Positions 15,248-23,226 of a stretch of DNA of 42,505 bases are shown one piece after another; position 1 is the first letter of the stretch, and each line of letters opens with the position of its first letter. Position numbers and translations under genes: made by a program. Source of the DNA: a virus; the IMG/VR virus record IMGVR_UViG_3300033146_006236, positions 1 through 42,505 of that record; one strand, given 5' to 3'. The notes beneath the pieces are model-generated. The model had not been told where the DNA came from, ran no database searches, and saw only the letters and a program-made list of their open reading frames with translations.

Positions 15248-15377
15248 GTTTTTTGTTACATTCGGATAATCTCTTTCTGTATTCTTTGTAGGTAATTTCC
15301 TCTTTTTCTAATTTTGTTATTAAATTAGCAACTTTTTTAATTTCACTTGGAGTTGGTTTCCTTTTCTTTTTTTTCAT
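15231..15377 (-). CDS. 48-residue basic helical protein, unknown
   Basis: A small gene read directly from the sequence: ATG at 15375-15377, TAA at 15231-15233. The product begins with a run of Lys/Arg (M-K-K-K-K-R-K-P-T-P-S) then a helix (E-I-K-K-V-A-N-L-I-T-K-L-E-K-E-E) and a second helix with Y-K-E-Y-R-K-R-L. It overlaps the next gene by 17 bases, typical for tightly packed phage early genes. Charge and helices suggest binding to nucleic acid or to a host protein, which is a guess. Confidence 0.45.
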   Translation of the reverse strand: MKKKKRKPTPSEIKKVANLITKLEKEEITYKEYRKRLSECNKKLGKMQ

Positions 15378-15447
15378 GATGTAATTTTAATTAAATGATT
15401 AATAATTAAAGTTTATAACAGTGTGCTTGTTTTCATTTTCGTTAGCC

Positions 15448-15807
15448 TTAATATTGCTTATGAGTTCCTTTTAAGTCGTCACGCTCTATGCTTGTATCTC
15501 GCAATAATTCAAACACAGGTTTTTCTAATGGATATTCTTTGCCATTGATTTCGGTGCTATATTTATAGTTTCCGTCTTTATCAAAAAGGCTCTTGTCAAT
15601 TATGCCACTTTCTATAAAATAGCCTTCGCCTTTTTTGTAGTAGATTTCTTGATATGCAAGCCCACACCTTTCGCAAGAAGAGTGAGCAGGGTTGTTATTT
15701 ACTCTATGTCCAAATATCCTACAAATAAGAACATTTACATTACCAATTACACCAAATCTAAAATAATGGTGTAGTAATCCATTAATCATTACATCTTTTT
15801 TCTTCAT
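15448..15807 (-). CDS. Zinc-ribbon-like prophage protein (DUF1660-like)
   Basis: 119 residues. C29-R-I-F-G-H34 and C45-E-R-C48-G-L form the four-ligand pattern C…GH…C-x-x-C of DUF1660, a small prophage protein family with unknown function. The remainder is mixed with acidic and aromatic residues. It lies in the early small-gene block, 10 bases after the 72-residue gene. A zinc-bound domain that binds nucleic acid or a host protein is likely; precise role unknown. Confidence 0.6.
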   Translation of the reverse strand: MKKKDVMINGLLHHYFRFGVIGNVNVLICRIFGHRVNNNPAHSSCERCGLAYQEIYYKKGEGYFIESGIIDKSLFDKDGNYKYSTEINGKEYPLEKPVFELLRDTSIERDDLKGTHKQY

Positions 15808-15817
15808 TTCTATTAAT

Positions 15818-16036
15818 TTAAGTTATTACTAATTTTACCATTTTGATGTAAAAAATATCATTGATAGTATTCCCTGCTTGCAAGGTGTTGCTTTCAAGCA
15901 GTAGTTCAATTTCTATATCCATTTGTTGGTATAGCTCGTTCCAAATCTCTTTTCGTGTAACAAAATCGGGGTGCTTTTTTGCATCCTTTTTTTGCTTGTT
16001 AATTTTTGATATTATTTCGAGTATTGCTTTTTGCAT
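15818..16036 (-). CDS. Small early protein, unknown
   Basis: 72 residues. N-terminal basic helix (I-S-K-I-N-K-Q-K-K-D-A-K-K-H-P), then T-R-K-E-I-W-N-E-L and a leucine/glutamate stretch ending N-T-I-N-D-I-F-Y. I have an impression of similar short proteins in Bacteroidota phages but no family name. Three bases separate it from the upstream 58-residue gene and 10 from the next, so it belongs to the same transcript. Confidence 0.5.
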   Translation of the reverse strand: MQKAILEIISKINKQKKDAKKHPDFVTRKEIWNELYQQMDIEIELLLESNTLQAGNTINDIFYIKMVKLVIT

Positions 16037-16039
16037 GAT

Positions 16040-16216
16040 TTACATGTTTAATTTATTTAACAATTCATCAAACTCTTTTTCTGCTTTTTTTGCAGCAAAT
16101 AAGGCTGATTTTTTACGGGTTTTGAAATATGCTTTTTGGTATTGCCGCATTTCAATCCCTTTAGCTGCAATTTTTTCGTTTAACTCAATTTTCTGGGTAA
16201 TTTCTCTGTAAGTCAT
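16040..16216 (-). CDS. 58-residue basic helical protein, unknown
   Basis: A short gene read from the sequence: ATG at 16214-16216, TAA at 16040-16042. The product is helical and basic (A-Y-F-K-T-R-K-K-S-A-L-F-A-A-K-K-A-E-K-E-F-D-E-L-L-N-K). The start is set by the leader TATAAAAATTTACA (complement of 16220-16233) three bases upstream, the same leader used by both neighbours on its 5' side. That conserved leader is the best support that this small ORF is real. Confidence 0.6.
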   Translation of the reverse strand: MTYREITQKIELNEKIAAKGIEMRQYQKAYFKTRKKSALFAAKKAEKEFDELLNKLNM

Positions 16217-16234
16217 AATTGTAAATTTTTATAG

Positions 16235-16708
16235 TTAGTACTTAAAATCTGTCCAATGAATAATTTTTCCTATGTAATTATTTGGAAAAAATGATATAAA
16301 ATCGCTTAATGTCTCAAATCCGTCATTAATGGCTAATTGTGTTGCTTTATGCGCGTCAATAGGCTTGCTGTCTATTAATATTTTGTATTCATGTTTATGT
16401 ATATTCTCGTCTATTTTTTCGTTTGTTATGTGAATTAATTCAAATGTTTGTATGCTTTTTACAAAAAATAGCGGTGCAAAATTTGGTCTGTCAACGTAAA
16501 TAGCATGTACAGCACTGCCCGGCCCCCATTTGTTTTTTTTGTCTTGCCGAATGGTGTGGATTTTTGGGATATAATTGTCTACACGGTAACCATATTCTTC
16601 GTTTAATTCTTGAAAATCATAACCTAAAACATTAATTAGGCATGATTGAATTTTTCTATGAAAATTAGTAGGTTTATTATTGATTTTTCCTGAAAATGTT
16701 AAAATCAT
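16235..16708 (-). CDS. ASCH/PUA-like domain protein
   Basis: 157 residues. The pattern P-K-I-H-T-I-R-Q-D (48-56), W-G-P-G-S-A-V-H-A-I-Y (about 61-71), F-V-K-S-I-Q-T-F-E-L-I-H-I (about 82-94), then A-I-N-D-G-F-E-T-L-S-D-F-I-S-F-F and G-K-I-I-H-W-T-D is that of ASCH-fold proteins found in many phages. The fold binds RNA or modified nucleotides; roles in phages are not settled. The start is fixed by the TATAAAAATTTACA leader at 16712-16725. Part of the early operon. Confidence 0.7.
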   Translation of the reverse strand: MILTFSGKINNKPTNFHRKIQSCLINVLGYDFQELNEEYGYRVDNYIPKIHTIRQDKKNKWGPGSAVHAIYVDRPNFAPLFFVKSIQTFELIHITNEKIDENIHKHEYKILIDSKPIDAHKATQLAINDGFETLSDFISFFPNNYIGKIIHWTDFKY

Positions 16709-16726
16709 AGTTGTAAATTTTTATAG

Positions 16727-17095
16727 TTAATAAATATTTTTTTTGTTTATAGAATTGCTTTCCCATTTTTCGAATATACAACCTGATATTTTGTGAGGAT
16801 ATAGATCTAGAATCGGAATGAATAGTTTATGGGTATTTTTGATTTGTTTGCGTGGATAGTATGCTTTGCATATTAGGTTATTTTTGTCATTCTGTTTTTC
16901 TAGATTGCGATGTGAATAAATTAATAATGAACTTAATCTTACATCAAGATTATATCCTCGCATAGTCAAGTTAAATAAATGATCATTCATGTAAAATATA
17001 CTAGCCCATTCTTTGTCGTAGTAATCATTAGCGCTAATTAAAATGGGCATTTTCTTACGTAATGTATATCCAATTTCAAATACTTTTCCTAGCAT
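16727..17095 (-). CDS. Early protein, unknown
   Basis: 122 residues, basic, soluble. Contains M-P-I-L-I-S-A-N-D-Y-Y-D-K-E-W-A-S-I-F-Y-M-N-D-H-L and later L-F-I-P-I-L-D-L-Y-P. No family recognised. Translation start agrees with the TATAAAAATTTACA leader (17098-17111) two bases before the ATG. Sits between the primase gene and the ASCH-like gene. Confidence 0.5.
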   Translation of the reverse strand: MLGKVFEIGYTLRKKMPILISANDYYDKEWASIFYMNDHLFNLTMRGYNLDVRLSSLLIYSHRNLEKQNDKNNLICKAYYPRKQIKNTHKLFIPILDLYPHKISGCIFEKWESNSINKKNIY

Positions 17096-17124
17096 GGTGT
17101 AAATTTTTATAGTTAATAAATAGT

Positions 17125-17148
17125 GGATTGCTTAGCTCGCAATGACGA
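17125..17148. repeat. Dispersed repeat of the CGTCATTGCGAG type
   Basis: On the minus strand the element begins TCGTCATTGCGAGCTAAGCA and ends ATCC. It closely matches the intergenic repeat CGTCATTGCGAGG…AAGCAATC that I know from many bacterial genomes, notably Bacteroidota. It lies right after the primase stop codon, so it was probably acquired from a host at a gene border. Confidence 0.6.
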
Positions 17149-17149
17149 C

Positions 17150-20100
17150 CTAGAACGGCAAATCCCCGTTTTTTTGTTTTACTTTTTGCACTGTTTTTTT
17201 GAATAAATTTGATGTTAGGCTCAAATTATATTTTTCATTAAAATCTTTTGTTGCTTCTGTAAGCTCCCCATCGGTTTCAATTTCGCTGATGTGGTGCCCA
17301 TTATTGAAGAAATCAACAATATATTGGTCATCAATTTTTATGCGCTCGGGCAATCCTGATTTAATATAGAATACAGTACCGGTTGCATCCCTGGTTTGCT
17401 CAACAGAAATGCCTTCTTTATCGAAATAAGCCTTTATAATTTTTGTGAAATTCCGTTTCAGTTTTTTGTTATCCTTATAATCCCTGTCTTCCATCAACTT
17501 GCTGTACAAGTCTTTGGTTGAATAACTTTCCGATGGCTTAAAATATGGCTCGTTATCATCATCGCCCCTACTCAGGTGGTCTAACCAGAACACTATTTCC
17601 ATACTGCCAGATAATCGCCTTGCTTTTTGTAGCAATTCGTTTCGATAAAGATTTTTTGAAGGTGGTTCAAGCAATTTATTGTTGTTTTTGAAATATGCCG
17701 GAAGCATGCTACCAAGCACATATTTGCTGAATTTGTTCCATTCTTCCTGCTTATCGCCTTTCCAGTCACGGAAAAAATAATGTTCGTATTTGTCAACTGG
17801 GGTGTAATCAGCATGGTAAATGCTATCAAGTTCAATTACACATGAACGGGCTTTCGATGAACCACTATCCCGATCAAGGGGCCTGTTTGTTGTTATGAAA
17901 ATACGTGATTTAATGTACATATTTTCTTGCCGTTTTTTTTCGACCTTAAAAGCACGTTCGGCAAGGTTGTACAAATCTTCAAAATTTATCCAGCTCGGGG
18001 GGTCATCGTACAATACACAAGTTGTGTTTAGTTCCAAATCCTGCCACTTATGTTTGTCATCAGATTTCAAATCTTTACCGGGCACATAAATGTAAGTTTT
18101 ACTTTCATCAGGGTTTTTATTTAGCATATATCTGCCAAGGCTTTCAACAAAAAGTGTTTTGCCTTCCCTACCCTCTGCGGTGTCATCTTCGCTAATGCGG
18201 CCTTGTGTTAATATTACTGCTTTACGCTGCATATCGGTGAAATTGTGAAGCATATAACCACCTGAAACTAATAACGATTTATAACGGATACTTTCCTGCA
18301 GATAAGATTTGTTTTCATCCATTTTCCACTCATTACCGGAAATATCGTGTACAAATTTTTCAAATACACCAGGGCCCTGGCCCTTTGGTTCGTGAAAATC
18401 TCGATCTAATACGGCATCATCCCACACATAGCCCTCTTTAAGCTGTTCGTATTCAAAGGTTTTGTAGCCGTTTCGGTCAGAAACTACATAACAATTTTTG
18501 AAGAAAGTATAGTGTTTATCAATCGTGTCTTGTAGTAATTGTATCTGTTTGTCCGGGAACAATATCAGCCGTTTTTCTTCAAACAACATTGTTACTTTTT
18601 TAAGTAGTAGCAACTCTATATCATTAGCAGTTATAAGTTTTGTCCATGGCTGCCCATTTTCAGAATAACCCTCATATTCAATAGGTTTCAACAATCTGAT
18701 ATATTGAAAAAAGGTTCGTTTCATGTAATTTATTGAAATTTTTTTCATTTTACCGTTTTTCAACTGAATGAAAATCATATCATTTTCATCAGCAGAAACT
18801 GTGTATGTGTAGAATCCAAAATATACAAGTTTGGTTTTATTGTCTTTTTCAAATTCAAAACCCTGTGTTGATTTTAATTTCATCAAAAACCGCCGCTCAT
18901 CAATTTCGAGCCCGGTTGGTTGCCCGGCTTTATTTTTTTTAATGAAATAAAAATTGTGCTTTCTAAAATTCTCTTTTGAATTATCTGCCTGAACCGATTC
19001 TTCTTCGTTCTCTTCTGATAAGTTAAGGCCTTTGTCCCTTTGTGTGAATGCAGCTTTTTGAACTGCTTTGTTCCACTCTGTTTTGTTTGTTTCAGTCCCT
19101 TTTATAATCGCATCAATATACTCTTGCCTATCTTCTTTCGATTTTTGCAAAAGCAATTCGGCAATTGCCTTTTTTATTTTCTTTTTTTGCTGAATGTTGG
19201 TTGCATTTGTCAGCTCATCAATTGCACGTACATCAATTAGGTAGTCACGTTCATTCTGTTTTTCGAAATGTTTGAAATGTTTTTCAGAGGTAAAAAAACT
19301 GTCGGGGTCCGCTCCATCGGCAAGTGTAAGCACTGTAACGTTGCAGGATGCAAAAGTCAGTTTTTCACCATTTTTTTGCATTGAGAGTTGCCCGGCATTG
19401 TCGCCATCATCTACCAAACAGATGTTTTTTGTAAGTTTTTTAATGGCTTCAATTTGCTCATCGGTTAACGATGTACCCGATTTTGCAACCACATTTTTAA
19501 TACCGTGCGCAAACAGGCTTATTTTGTCGGTATTACCTTCAACAACATAACATTTATCTGCTTTACGTATAGCTGCCTGACTTTCAAAATCGAAACCAAA
19601 AAGTATGTTGCTTTTTTTGTAAATTAAGGTATCAGAGGTGTTGATGTATTTCGGGTAAGGCTTGCCTGTTTCGTTTGTTGAATCATCCCATGGCATTTGG
19701 CGTGCCGTAAATGCAACAATCTGACCTTTAGCAGAATGGATAGGGATAATAAAAGGCCGGAAAATGAAATTATCACGAAAGTATTCCTTAGTATCCTTTT
19801 GCGATTTTTTCACCAATCCGGCCTTAATCAGCACCTCTATACTAAACCCTGCATGTTTTGCGGCTTTCAGCAAATTATCAAAACCATCGGGCGCAAAACC
19901 TATGTTGAATTTTTTGATCAGATCAATATCATTATTGAAACGTGAAAGCATGTAAGCTACCGTTTGTTTTTCTTTGTTACTGAAACTGAAATCTAATCCG
20001 CTAAGGAAATAATCGTAAAATTTATTTTCAGGGTATTCCCTTTGCGGATTTGTGCCGTATTGCTCAATTAGAGAAAGGAAGCGGTTATGATACCAGTCAG

Positions 20101-20482
20101 CCGCCCAGCTGCTGGCAATCACAAGGGCTTCCTTTTCTTTGTATTTTTCTTGCTGTTCTTTTGTTTGTTCTTTAGACAGGCCATGGCCTGTCTCTACTAT
20201 TTTGATATTGAAATCACGGGCTATTTTTTTTATCGCATCAGGGTAGGTGATTTTATCATTTTCCATTACCAAACCAATGCCGCCTACGGTTTTGTCGCAA
20301 ACAAAACAGCTTGCAATATTTTTAGCTGGCGATAAGGTGAAACTAGGGTGTTTGTCCTTATGCCATGGGCATTTTGTAACAAAATTTACACCTGATTTTT
20401 TAATGCTAGTGTTAAGGTATTTTTCTGCAATATCAATTATTGCAAGCTCTTTAACCTGGTTTATGGTTTGGGCGGATATCAT
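17150..20482 (-). CDS. Primase-helicase fusion (CHC2 zinc finger, TOPRIM, SF3-like ATPase)
   Basis: 1110 residues. The N-terminal DnaG-type zinc finger has C38, H41, C59 and C62. The primase core includes TOPRIM with Glu315 (V-V-E-G-N-T-D) and D358/D359/D361 (V-D-D-G-D-N-A-G). A linker at about 400-560 follows. The C-terminal ATPase has Walker A G-R-E-G-K-T (771-776), Walker B V-L-Y-D-D (823-827) and a sensor-like I-T-T-N-R-P (863-868). It should make primers and unwind the phage origin. The start overlaps the stop of the DnaA-domain-IV gene by 4 bases (20479-20482), so both are translated together. Bacteroidota phages often encode such fusions. The helicase class (SF3 or VirE-like) is inferred. 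Confidence 0.9.
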   Translation of the reverse strand: MISAQTINQVKELAIIDIAEKYLNTSIKKSGVNFVTKCPWHKDKHPSFTLSPAKNIASCFVCDKTVGGIGLVMENDKITYPDAIKKIARDFNIKIVETGHGLSKEQTKEQQEKYKEKEALVIASSWAADWYHNRFLSLIEQYGTNPQREYPENKFYDYFLSGLDFSFSNKEKQTVAYMLSRFNNDIDLIKKFNIGFAPDGFDNLLKAAKHAGFSIEVLIKAGLVKKSQKDTKEYFRDNFIFRPFIIPIHSAKGQIVAFTARQMPWDDSTNETGKPYPKYINTSDTLIYKKSNILFGFDFESQAAIRKADKCYVVEGNTDKISLFAHGIKNVVAKSGTSLTDEQIEAIKKLTKNICLVDDGDNAGQLSMQKNGEKLTFASCNVTVLTLADGADPDSFFTSEKHFKHFEKQNERDYLIDVRAIDELTNATNIQQKKKIKKAIAELLLQKSKEDRQEYIDAIIKGTETNKTEWNKAVQKAAFTQRDKGLNLSEENEEESVQADNSKENFRKHNFYFIKKNKAGQPTGLEIDERRFLMKLKSTQGFEFEKDNKTKLVYFGFYTYTVSADENDMIFIQLKNGKMKKISINYMKRTFFQYIRLLKPIEYEGYSENGQPWTKLITANDIELLLLKKVTMLFEEKRLILFPDKQIQLLQDTIDKHYTFFKNCYVVSDRNGYKTFEYEQLKEGYVWDDAVLDRDFHEPKGQGPGVFEKFVHDISGNEWKMDENKSYLQESIRYKSLLVSGGYMLHNFTDMQRKAVILTQGRISEDDTAEGREGKTLFVESLGRYMLNKNPDESKTYIYVPGKDLKSDDKHKWQDLELNTTCVLYDDPPSWINFEDLYNLAERAFKVEKKRQENMYIKSRIFITTNRPLDRDSGSSKARSCVIELDSIYHADYTPVDKYEHYFFRDWKGDKQEEWNKFSKYVLGSMLPAYFKNNNKLLEPPSKNLYRNELLQKARRLSGSMEIVFWLDHLSRGDDDNEPYFKPSESYSTKDLYSKLMEDRDYKDNKKLKRNFTKIIKAYFDKEGISVEQTRDATGTVFYIKSGLPERIKIDDQYIVDFFNNGHHISEIETDGELTEATKDFNEKYNLSLTSNLFKKTVQKVKQKNGDLPF

Positions 20483-20781
20483 AGAAGGTTTGTTTTTTTG
20501 ATTATTGATTTAATTGCCGAAATGTGGGCGTTTTTTTTTGCATGAAGCACACTTGCATGATCGTGCCCGGTTAATTCACCAATTTCACTCAATGTTTTAC
20601 TTGAGAGTTGCATGGCTAACAAATAATAAGCTTGCCGTGCTTCAACAATTTCACGCTTACGTGTTTTTTTCAGCAAAACTTCTTCTTTAAAACCCGAAGC
20701 ATAGCATACTTTCTTGAAAATATAGTTTAAACTATTTATCGGCCTTAAAAAGCCTGAGTGTGTGGTTTCGAATATGTTCAT
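20479..20781 (-). CDS. Free-standing DnaA domain IV protein (DnaA-box binding)
   Basis: 100 residues. R41-K-R-E-I-V-E-A-R49-Q followed by L-S-E-I-G-E-L-T and G72-H-D-H-A-S-V-L-H-A81 is the signature of DnaA domain IV, the HTH domain that binds DnaA boxes. No AAA+ ATPase domain is present, so it can bind but not melt DNA alone. Directly upstream of and overlapping the primase-helicase gene, it probably loads that enzyme at the phage origin, as a DnaA substitute. A competitor of host DnaA is the alternative. The start follows a variant of the shared early leader (TATAAAAACATACA). Confidence 0.85.
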   Translation of the reverse strand: MNIFETTHSGFLRPINSLNYIFKKVCYASGFKEEVLLKKTRKREIVEARQAYYLLAMQLSSKTLSEIGELTGHDHASVLHAKKNAHISAIKSIIKKTNLL

Positions 20782-20791
20782 GTGTATGTTT

Positions 20792-20977
20792 TTATAGGTT
20801 TCGGATACTAAATTTCCGTTTTGCTTTTATAGCTTCAAAAACAGCTATTTTGTCATCGAAATTTACAAGCTTGTAATTATTACTTTCCTGATCAATATTG
20901 TGGCAAGCTTGGCGAAAGGTGATTTCACCTTTATGTTGCCGTTGTAATTGGTTATTTATTATTATTTCTATTTGCAT
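20792..20977 (-). CDS. Small early protein, unknown
   Basis: 61 residues. Strand-rich beginning (M-Q-I-E-I-I-I-N-N-Q-L) and a short basic end (A-K-R-K-F-S-I-R). Contains C-H-N but no zinc motif. Lies 10 bases before the DnaA-domain gene in the same direction, so it shares its transcript. No family recognised. Confidence 0.4.
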   Translation of the reverse strand: MQIEIIINNQLQRQHKGEITFRQACHNIDQESNNYKLVNFDDKIAVFEAIKAKRKFSIRNL

Positions 20978-21012
20978 GCGTAGGAATGATTAATGTTTGA
21001 TTTTTTTAGATT

Positions 21013-21300
21013 CTATGTTACAAATATGTAATCATTGGGTATTAAATTGGTATAATGCTTAAGTGTCATCCTTAGATGATTTCTACCTACATCGCTCAAA
21101 TCACCTGTTTTATTTACTGTTGTTAAAAAAGGCTCAGTATCGTGATAGGCTTTTACAAAAGTCTGATCAAAATAATCAAGATCTTCCTCTTTAGGCCCAT
21201 CCTGTTGTAAATCGTCAAATAAGCGTAAATACTTATTAATTATAATTTTAAGCTCTTTAATACTTGCGGCCATTACGCCTTTTTTAGTTGTAGTTTTCAT
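21013..21300 (-). CDS. Early protein, unknown
   Basis: 95 residues, soluble, helical. L-K-I-I-I-N-K-Y-L-R-L-F-D-D-L and later F-L-T-T-V-N-K-T-G-D-L are the most patterned parts. ATG at 21298-21300 is one of two possible starts; the second Met (residue 10, V-M-A-A-S-I-K) would also fit. Follows the Cro-like gene by 22 bases in the operon driven from 21.95 kb. No family recognised. Confidence 0.45.
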   Translation of the reverse strand: MKTTTKKGVMAASIKELKIIINKYLRLFDDLQQDGPKEEDLDYFDQTFVKAYHDTEPFLTTVNKTGDLSDVGRNHLRMTLKHYTNLIPNDYIFVT

Positions 21301-21322
21301 GATTCTTGATTTTATTTAATAT

Positions 21323-21532
21323 TTATTCTTCCTCAAATTCAAATATGTCATCGATACCAACACCAAATATTTTTGCAATTGTGCGTGCTAACGACACATT
21401 TGGTGTGTATTTTTGATTTATGATGTGGTAAATTGTCCGTTTGTGGACCTTAGCCGTAATTGCTAATTTGTTCACCGTCATAGTCTGCAATTGCAGATGC
21501 TTCCTTATTTTGTTGTTTTTGATTTTTAGCAT
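21323..21532 (-). CDS. Small XRE-family HTH regulator (Cro-like)
   Basis: 69 residues, nearly all one HTH_3 domain: I-R-K-H-L-Q-L-Q-T-M-T-V-N-K-L-A-I-T-A-K-V-H-K-R-T-I-Y-H-I-I-N-Q, then V-S-L-A-R-T-I-A-K-I-F-G-V-G-I-D-D-I-F-E. Length and position (second gene of the lytic-direction operon opposite the repressor) suggest a Cro-type repressor acting on the operator at 21928-21959. Its start lies inside the preceding gene (83-base overlap). Met1 is needed to keep helix 1 of the domain, so I accept the overlap. Confidence 0.75.
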   Translation of the reverse strand: MLKIKNNKIRKHLQLQTMTVNKLAITAKVHKRTIYHIINQKYTPNVSLARTIAKIFGVGIDDIFEFEEE

Positions 21533-21914
21533 TGTTAAAGTGATTGGTTCTTAATGAAATTTCCACCAAAATTGGTAATAGGTGATCTATATATTCCTGT
21601 TCTATCTCAGGGAATAGTTTTTTAATTTTTAGAGTTGCGTTAACACTGAGTGCGGTTAGATATATGAAAATTTTGGTTTGATAATTTGGTCTTGCAATAT
21701 CTACATACCTGTAGTTATTGAAAAGCACTTTCTTTTGATCAATCCTTAAACCAGGTGCCCAAATAAGCCTATTGTTGTATAATCTTTCAAAAAAGATAGT
21801 TTTTAATGGTGATGGTAGGCCCTTTACCCAAATATTTAATGGGCTGTCGGTTAATTTACGTTCTGTTTGTTCTGTTTTTTTTGCAGTTTTTTTCATGTGT
21901 ATAGTCTCAATCAT
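21450..21914 (-). CDS. First gene of the early lytic operon, unknown
   Basis: 154 residues. Basic start (K-K-T-A-K-K-T-E-Q-T-E-R-K), then W-V-K-G-L-P-S-P-L-K-T-I-F-F-E-R-L and a helical hydrophobic part (F-I-Y-L-T-A-L-S-V-N-A-T-L-K-I-K-K-L-F-P). The last 30 residues are low-complexity and overlap the Cro-like gene. First to be expressed when the repressor is released, so it may be an antirepressor, host-takeover protein or regulator. No family recognised. Confidence 0.5.
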   Translation of the reverse strand: MIETIHMKKTAKKTEQTERKLTDSPLNIWVKGLPSPLKTIFFERLYNNRLIWAPGLRIDQKKVLFNNYRYVDIARPNYQTKIFIYLTALSVNATLKIKKLFPEIEQEYIDHLLPILVEISLRTNHFNNAKNQKQQNKEASAIADYDGEQISNYG

Positions 21915-21927
21915 ATGTATTTTATCA

Positions 21928-21959
21928 GTATCTTAGTATTATAATTAATACAAAGATAC
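21928..21959. promoter_or_regulatory. Immunity operator: 32-bp palindrome over divergent promoters
   Basis: GTATCTTAGTATTA (21928-21941) is mirrored by TAATACAAAGATAC (21946-21959) with one mismatch. On the minus strand the right half contains the -7 element TATCTTTG (21951-21958), and TTG lies 19 bp further (21978-21980), a full consensus promoter for the early lytic operon. The left half carries the weaker TATCTTAG facing the repressor gene. Repressor binding would thus block the lytic promoter and limit its own. Confidence 0.75.
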
Positions 21960-21974
21960 AAACATGATTGTAAT

Positions 21975-22388
21975 ATGCAAACTAAAATGAAAGTAAATAC
22001 AAACTTCTTTGAAAGAATTTTACAGTTGATTGAATACTACAAAATTGAAAGTGTAAATGTTTTTGCAACGAAACATCTGGGCTACAATGCTTCTCAGAAG
22101 ATAAATAGATTAAGAAAAACAGGAAACAACCCATCTTTTGATATAATTGTTGATATTTCAAACAAGTTTGAATCAATAGATTTAAATTGGCTGCTTACTG
22201 GGGATGGTAATATGTTAAAAACAGAAGATAACAACAGTAAAGTAACCGAACCTGCGGCAACATATGGCAAGATTAATGATTTAAAAACAATTTTTAAGCT
22301 AGACGATGAACAACTAAATATTTTAGATAAATATCTTGAAATAAAAATTAAACAAGTGTTAAATAAAGTTGAACTAAAAATTAAGTGA
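21975..22388 (+). CDS. Phage repressor-like HTH protein (CI analogue without peptidase domain)
   Basis: 137 residues. N-terminal HTH domain (F-F-E-R-I-L-Q-L-I-E-Y-Y-K-I… A-T-K-H-L-G-Y… Q-K-I-N-R-L-R-K) followed by S-F-D-I-I-V-D-I-S-N-K-F and L-N-W-L-L-T-G-D-G-N-M-L, a signature of repressors in Bacteroidota prophages. The C-terminal 45 residues are helical and probably dimerise; there is no S24/LexA peptidase, so RecA-driven self-cleavage is not expected. The second ATG (21987) gives an equally good start and avoids the -33 of the opposite promoter. Divergent from the early operon across the palindromic operator. It maintains lysogeny by analogy. Confidence 0.8.
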   Translation: MQTKMKVNTNFFERILQLIEYYKIESVNVFATKHLGYNASQKINRLRKTGNNPSFDIIVDISNKFESIDLNWLLTGDGNMLKTEDNNSKVTEPAATYGKINDLKTIFKLDDEQLNILDKYLEIKIKQVLNKVELKIK

Positions 22389-22390
22389 TT

Positions 22391-23194
22391 ATGGTAAGAA
22401 CAGTAGTATTTAGTGCCTTTTTTATATTGCTATTATTTGGATGCAAATCTGATGAAGAAATTAGGACTGATGGATTAAAAAAACAGGTAACAAATATTTT
22501 TTCAGGAAGTTATGTTAAGTGGGATGTTGCATTAAAAAGAGGGATGGAAATTAATATGGACATGGATAGCATCCAAAAAGTATTATATGTTTTAAAAGAT
22601 AAGGATCCTGAATCAGCAATAGAATATGCAAATCAAATAGACAGTATATTAAATATTGCTATTTCAGAAAATGAGTTAAAAACAAAGAAAGCACAAAAAG
22701 AAAATCTTAAAAAAATTAAAAAAAAGATAACTAATCTCAAACGAAAATTTTTATATCAAAAAGATGAATTTGAAAATATAGGTTTTTATACTCATAAAAG
22801 ATTCGGAAAAAATTGGGCTAACAGAAAAACATTGACCGTAGGGCTGAATTCTACAGGATATATATATTTGAAAAGTAATTATTATAGTACTGATTGGCTA
22901 TTTCATAATAAAGTGTTGGTAAAAATAGGCGAAAATAAATATGAAACTGCAACTGTAGAAAGGTATAAAGATAATTCAAGAACGAGTAATTCAGGCGGGC
23001 ATATATGGGAAGTTATTACATATGAGAATGAAGAAAGGATTATTGGATATATTGCTAATAGATTTAATGAAAAAATATCTATAAGGTTTGTTGGCAGTAA
23101 ATATCACGATGATGCTGTTCTTTCCTATAAGGACAAAATTGCAATAAAAGAAAGTTATGAGTTAGCTGAATTGTTGGAAAACCTAAATAATTAA
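22391..23194 (+). CDS. Lipoprotein co-transcribed with the repressor, candidate superinfection exclusion
   Basis: 268 residues from the ATG at 22391 (a GTG at 22385 overlaps the repressor stop). The signal peptide M-V-R-T-V-V-F-S-A-F-F-I-L-L-L-F-G-C ends in a lipobox with Cys18, so it is a lipid-anchored exported protein. The rest is rich in Lys/Glu helices (about 60-125) followed by strands (about 130-235). It directly follows the repressor and so should be made in lysogens. Many phages use surface lipoproteins to block reinfection or alter the host surface; that role is inference. No named family. Confidence 0.7.
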   Translation: MVRTVVFSAFFILLLFGCKSDEEIRTDGLKKQVTNIFSGSYVKWDVALKRGMEINMDMDSIQKVLYVLKDKDPESAIEYANQIDSILNIAISENELKTKKAQKENLKKIKKKITNLKRKFLYQKDEFENIGFYTHKRFGKNWANRKTLTVGLNSTGYIYLKSNYYSTDWLFHNKVLVKIGENKYETATVERYKDNSRTSNSGGHIWEVITYENEERIIGYIANRFNEKISIRFVGSKYHDDAVLSYKDKIAIKESYELAELLENLNN

Positions 23195-23226
23195 ATAATT
23201 ATGATGGGGGAGAAACTGAATTTTTA

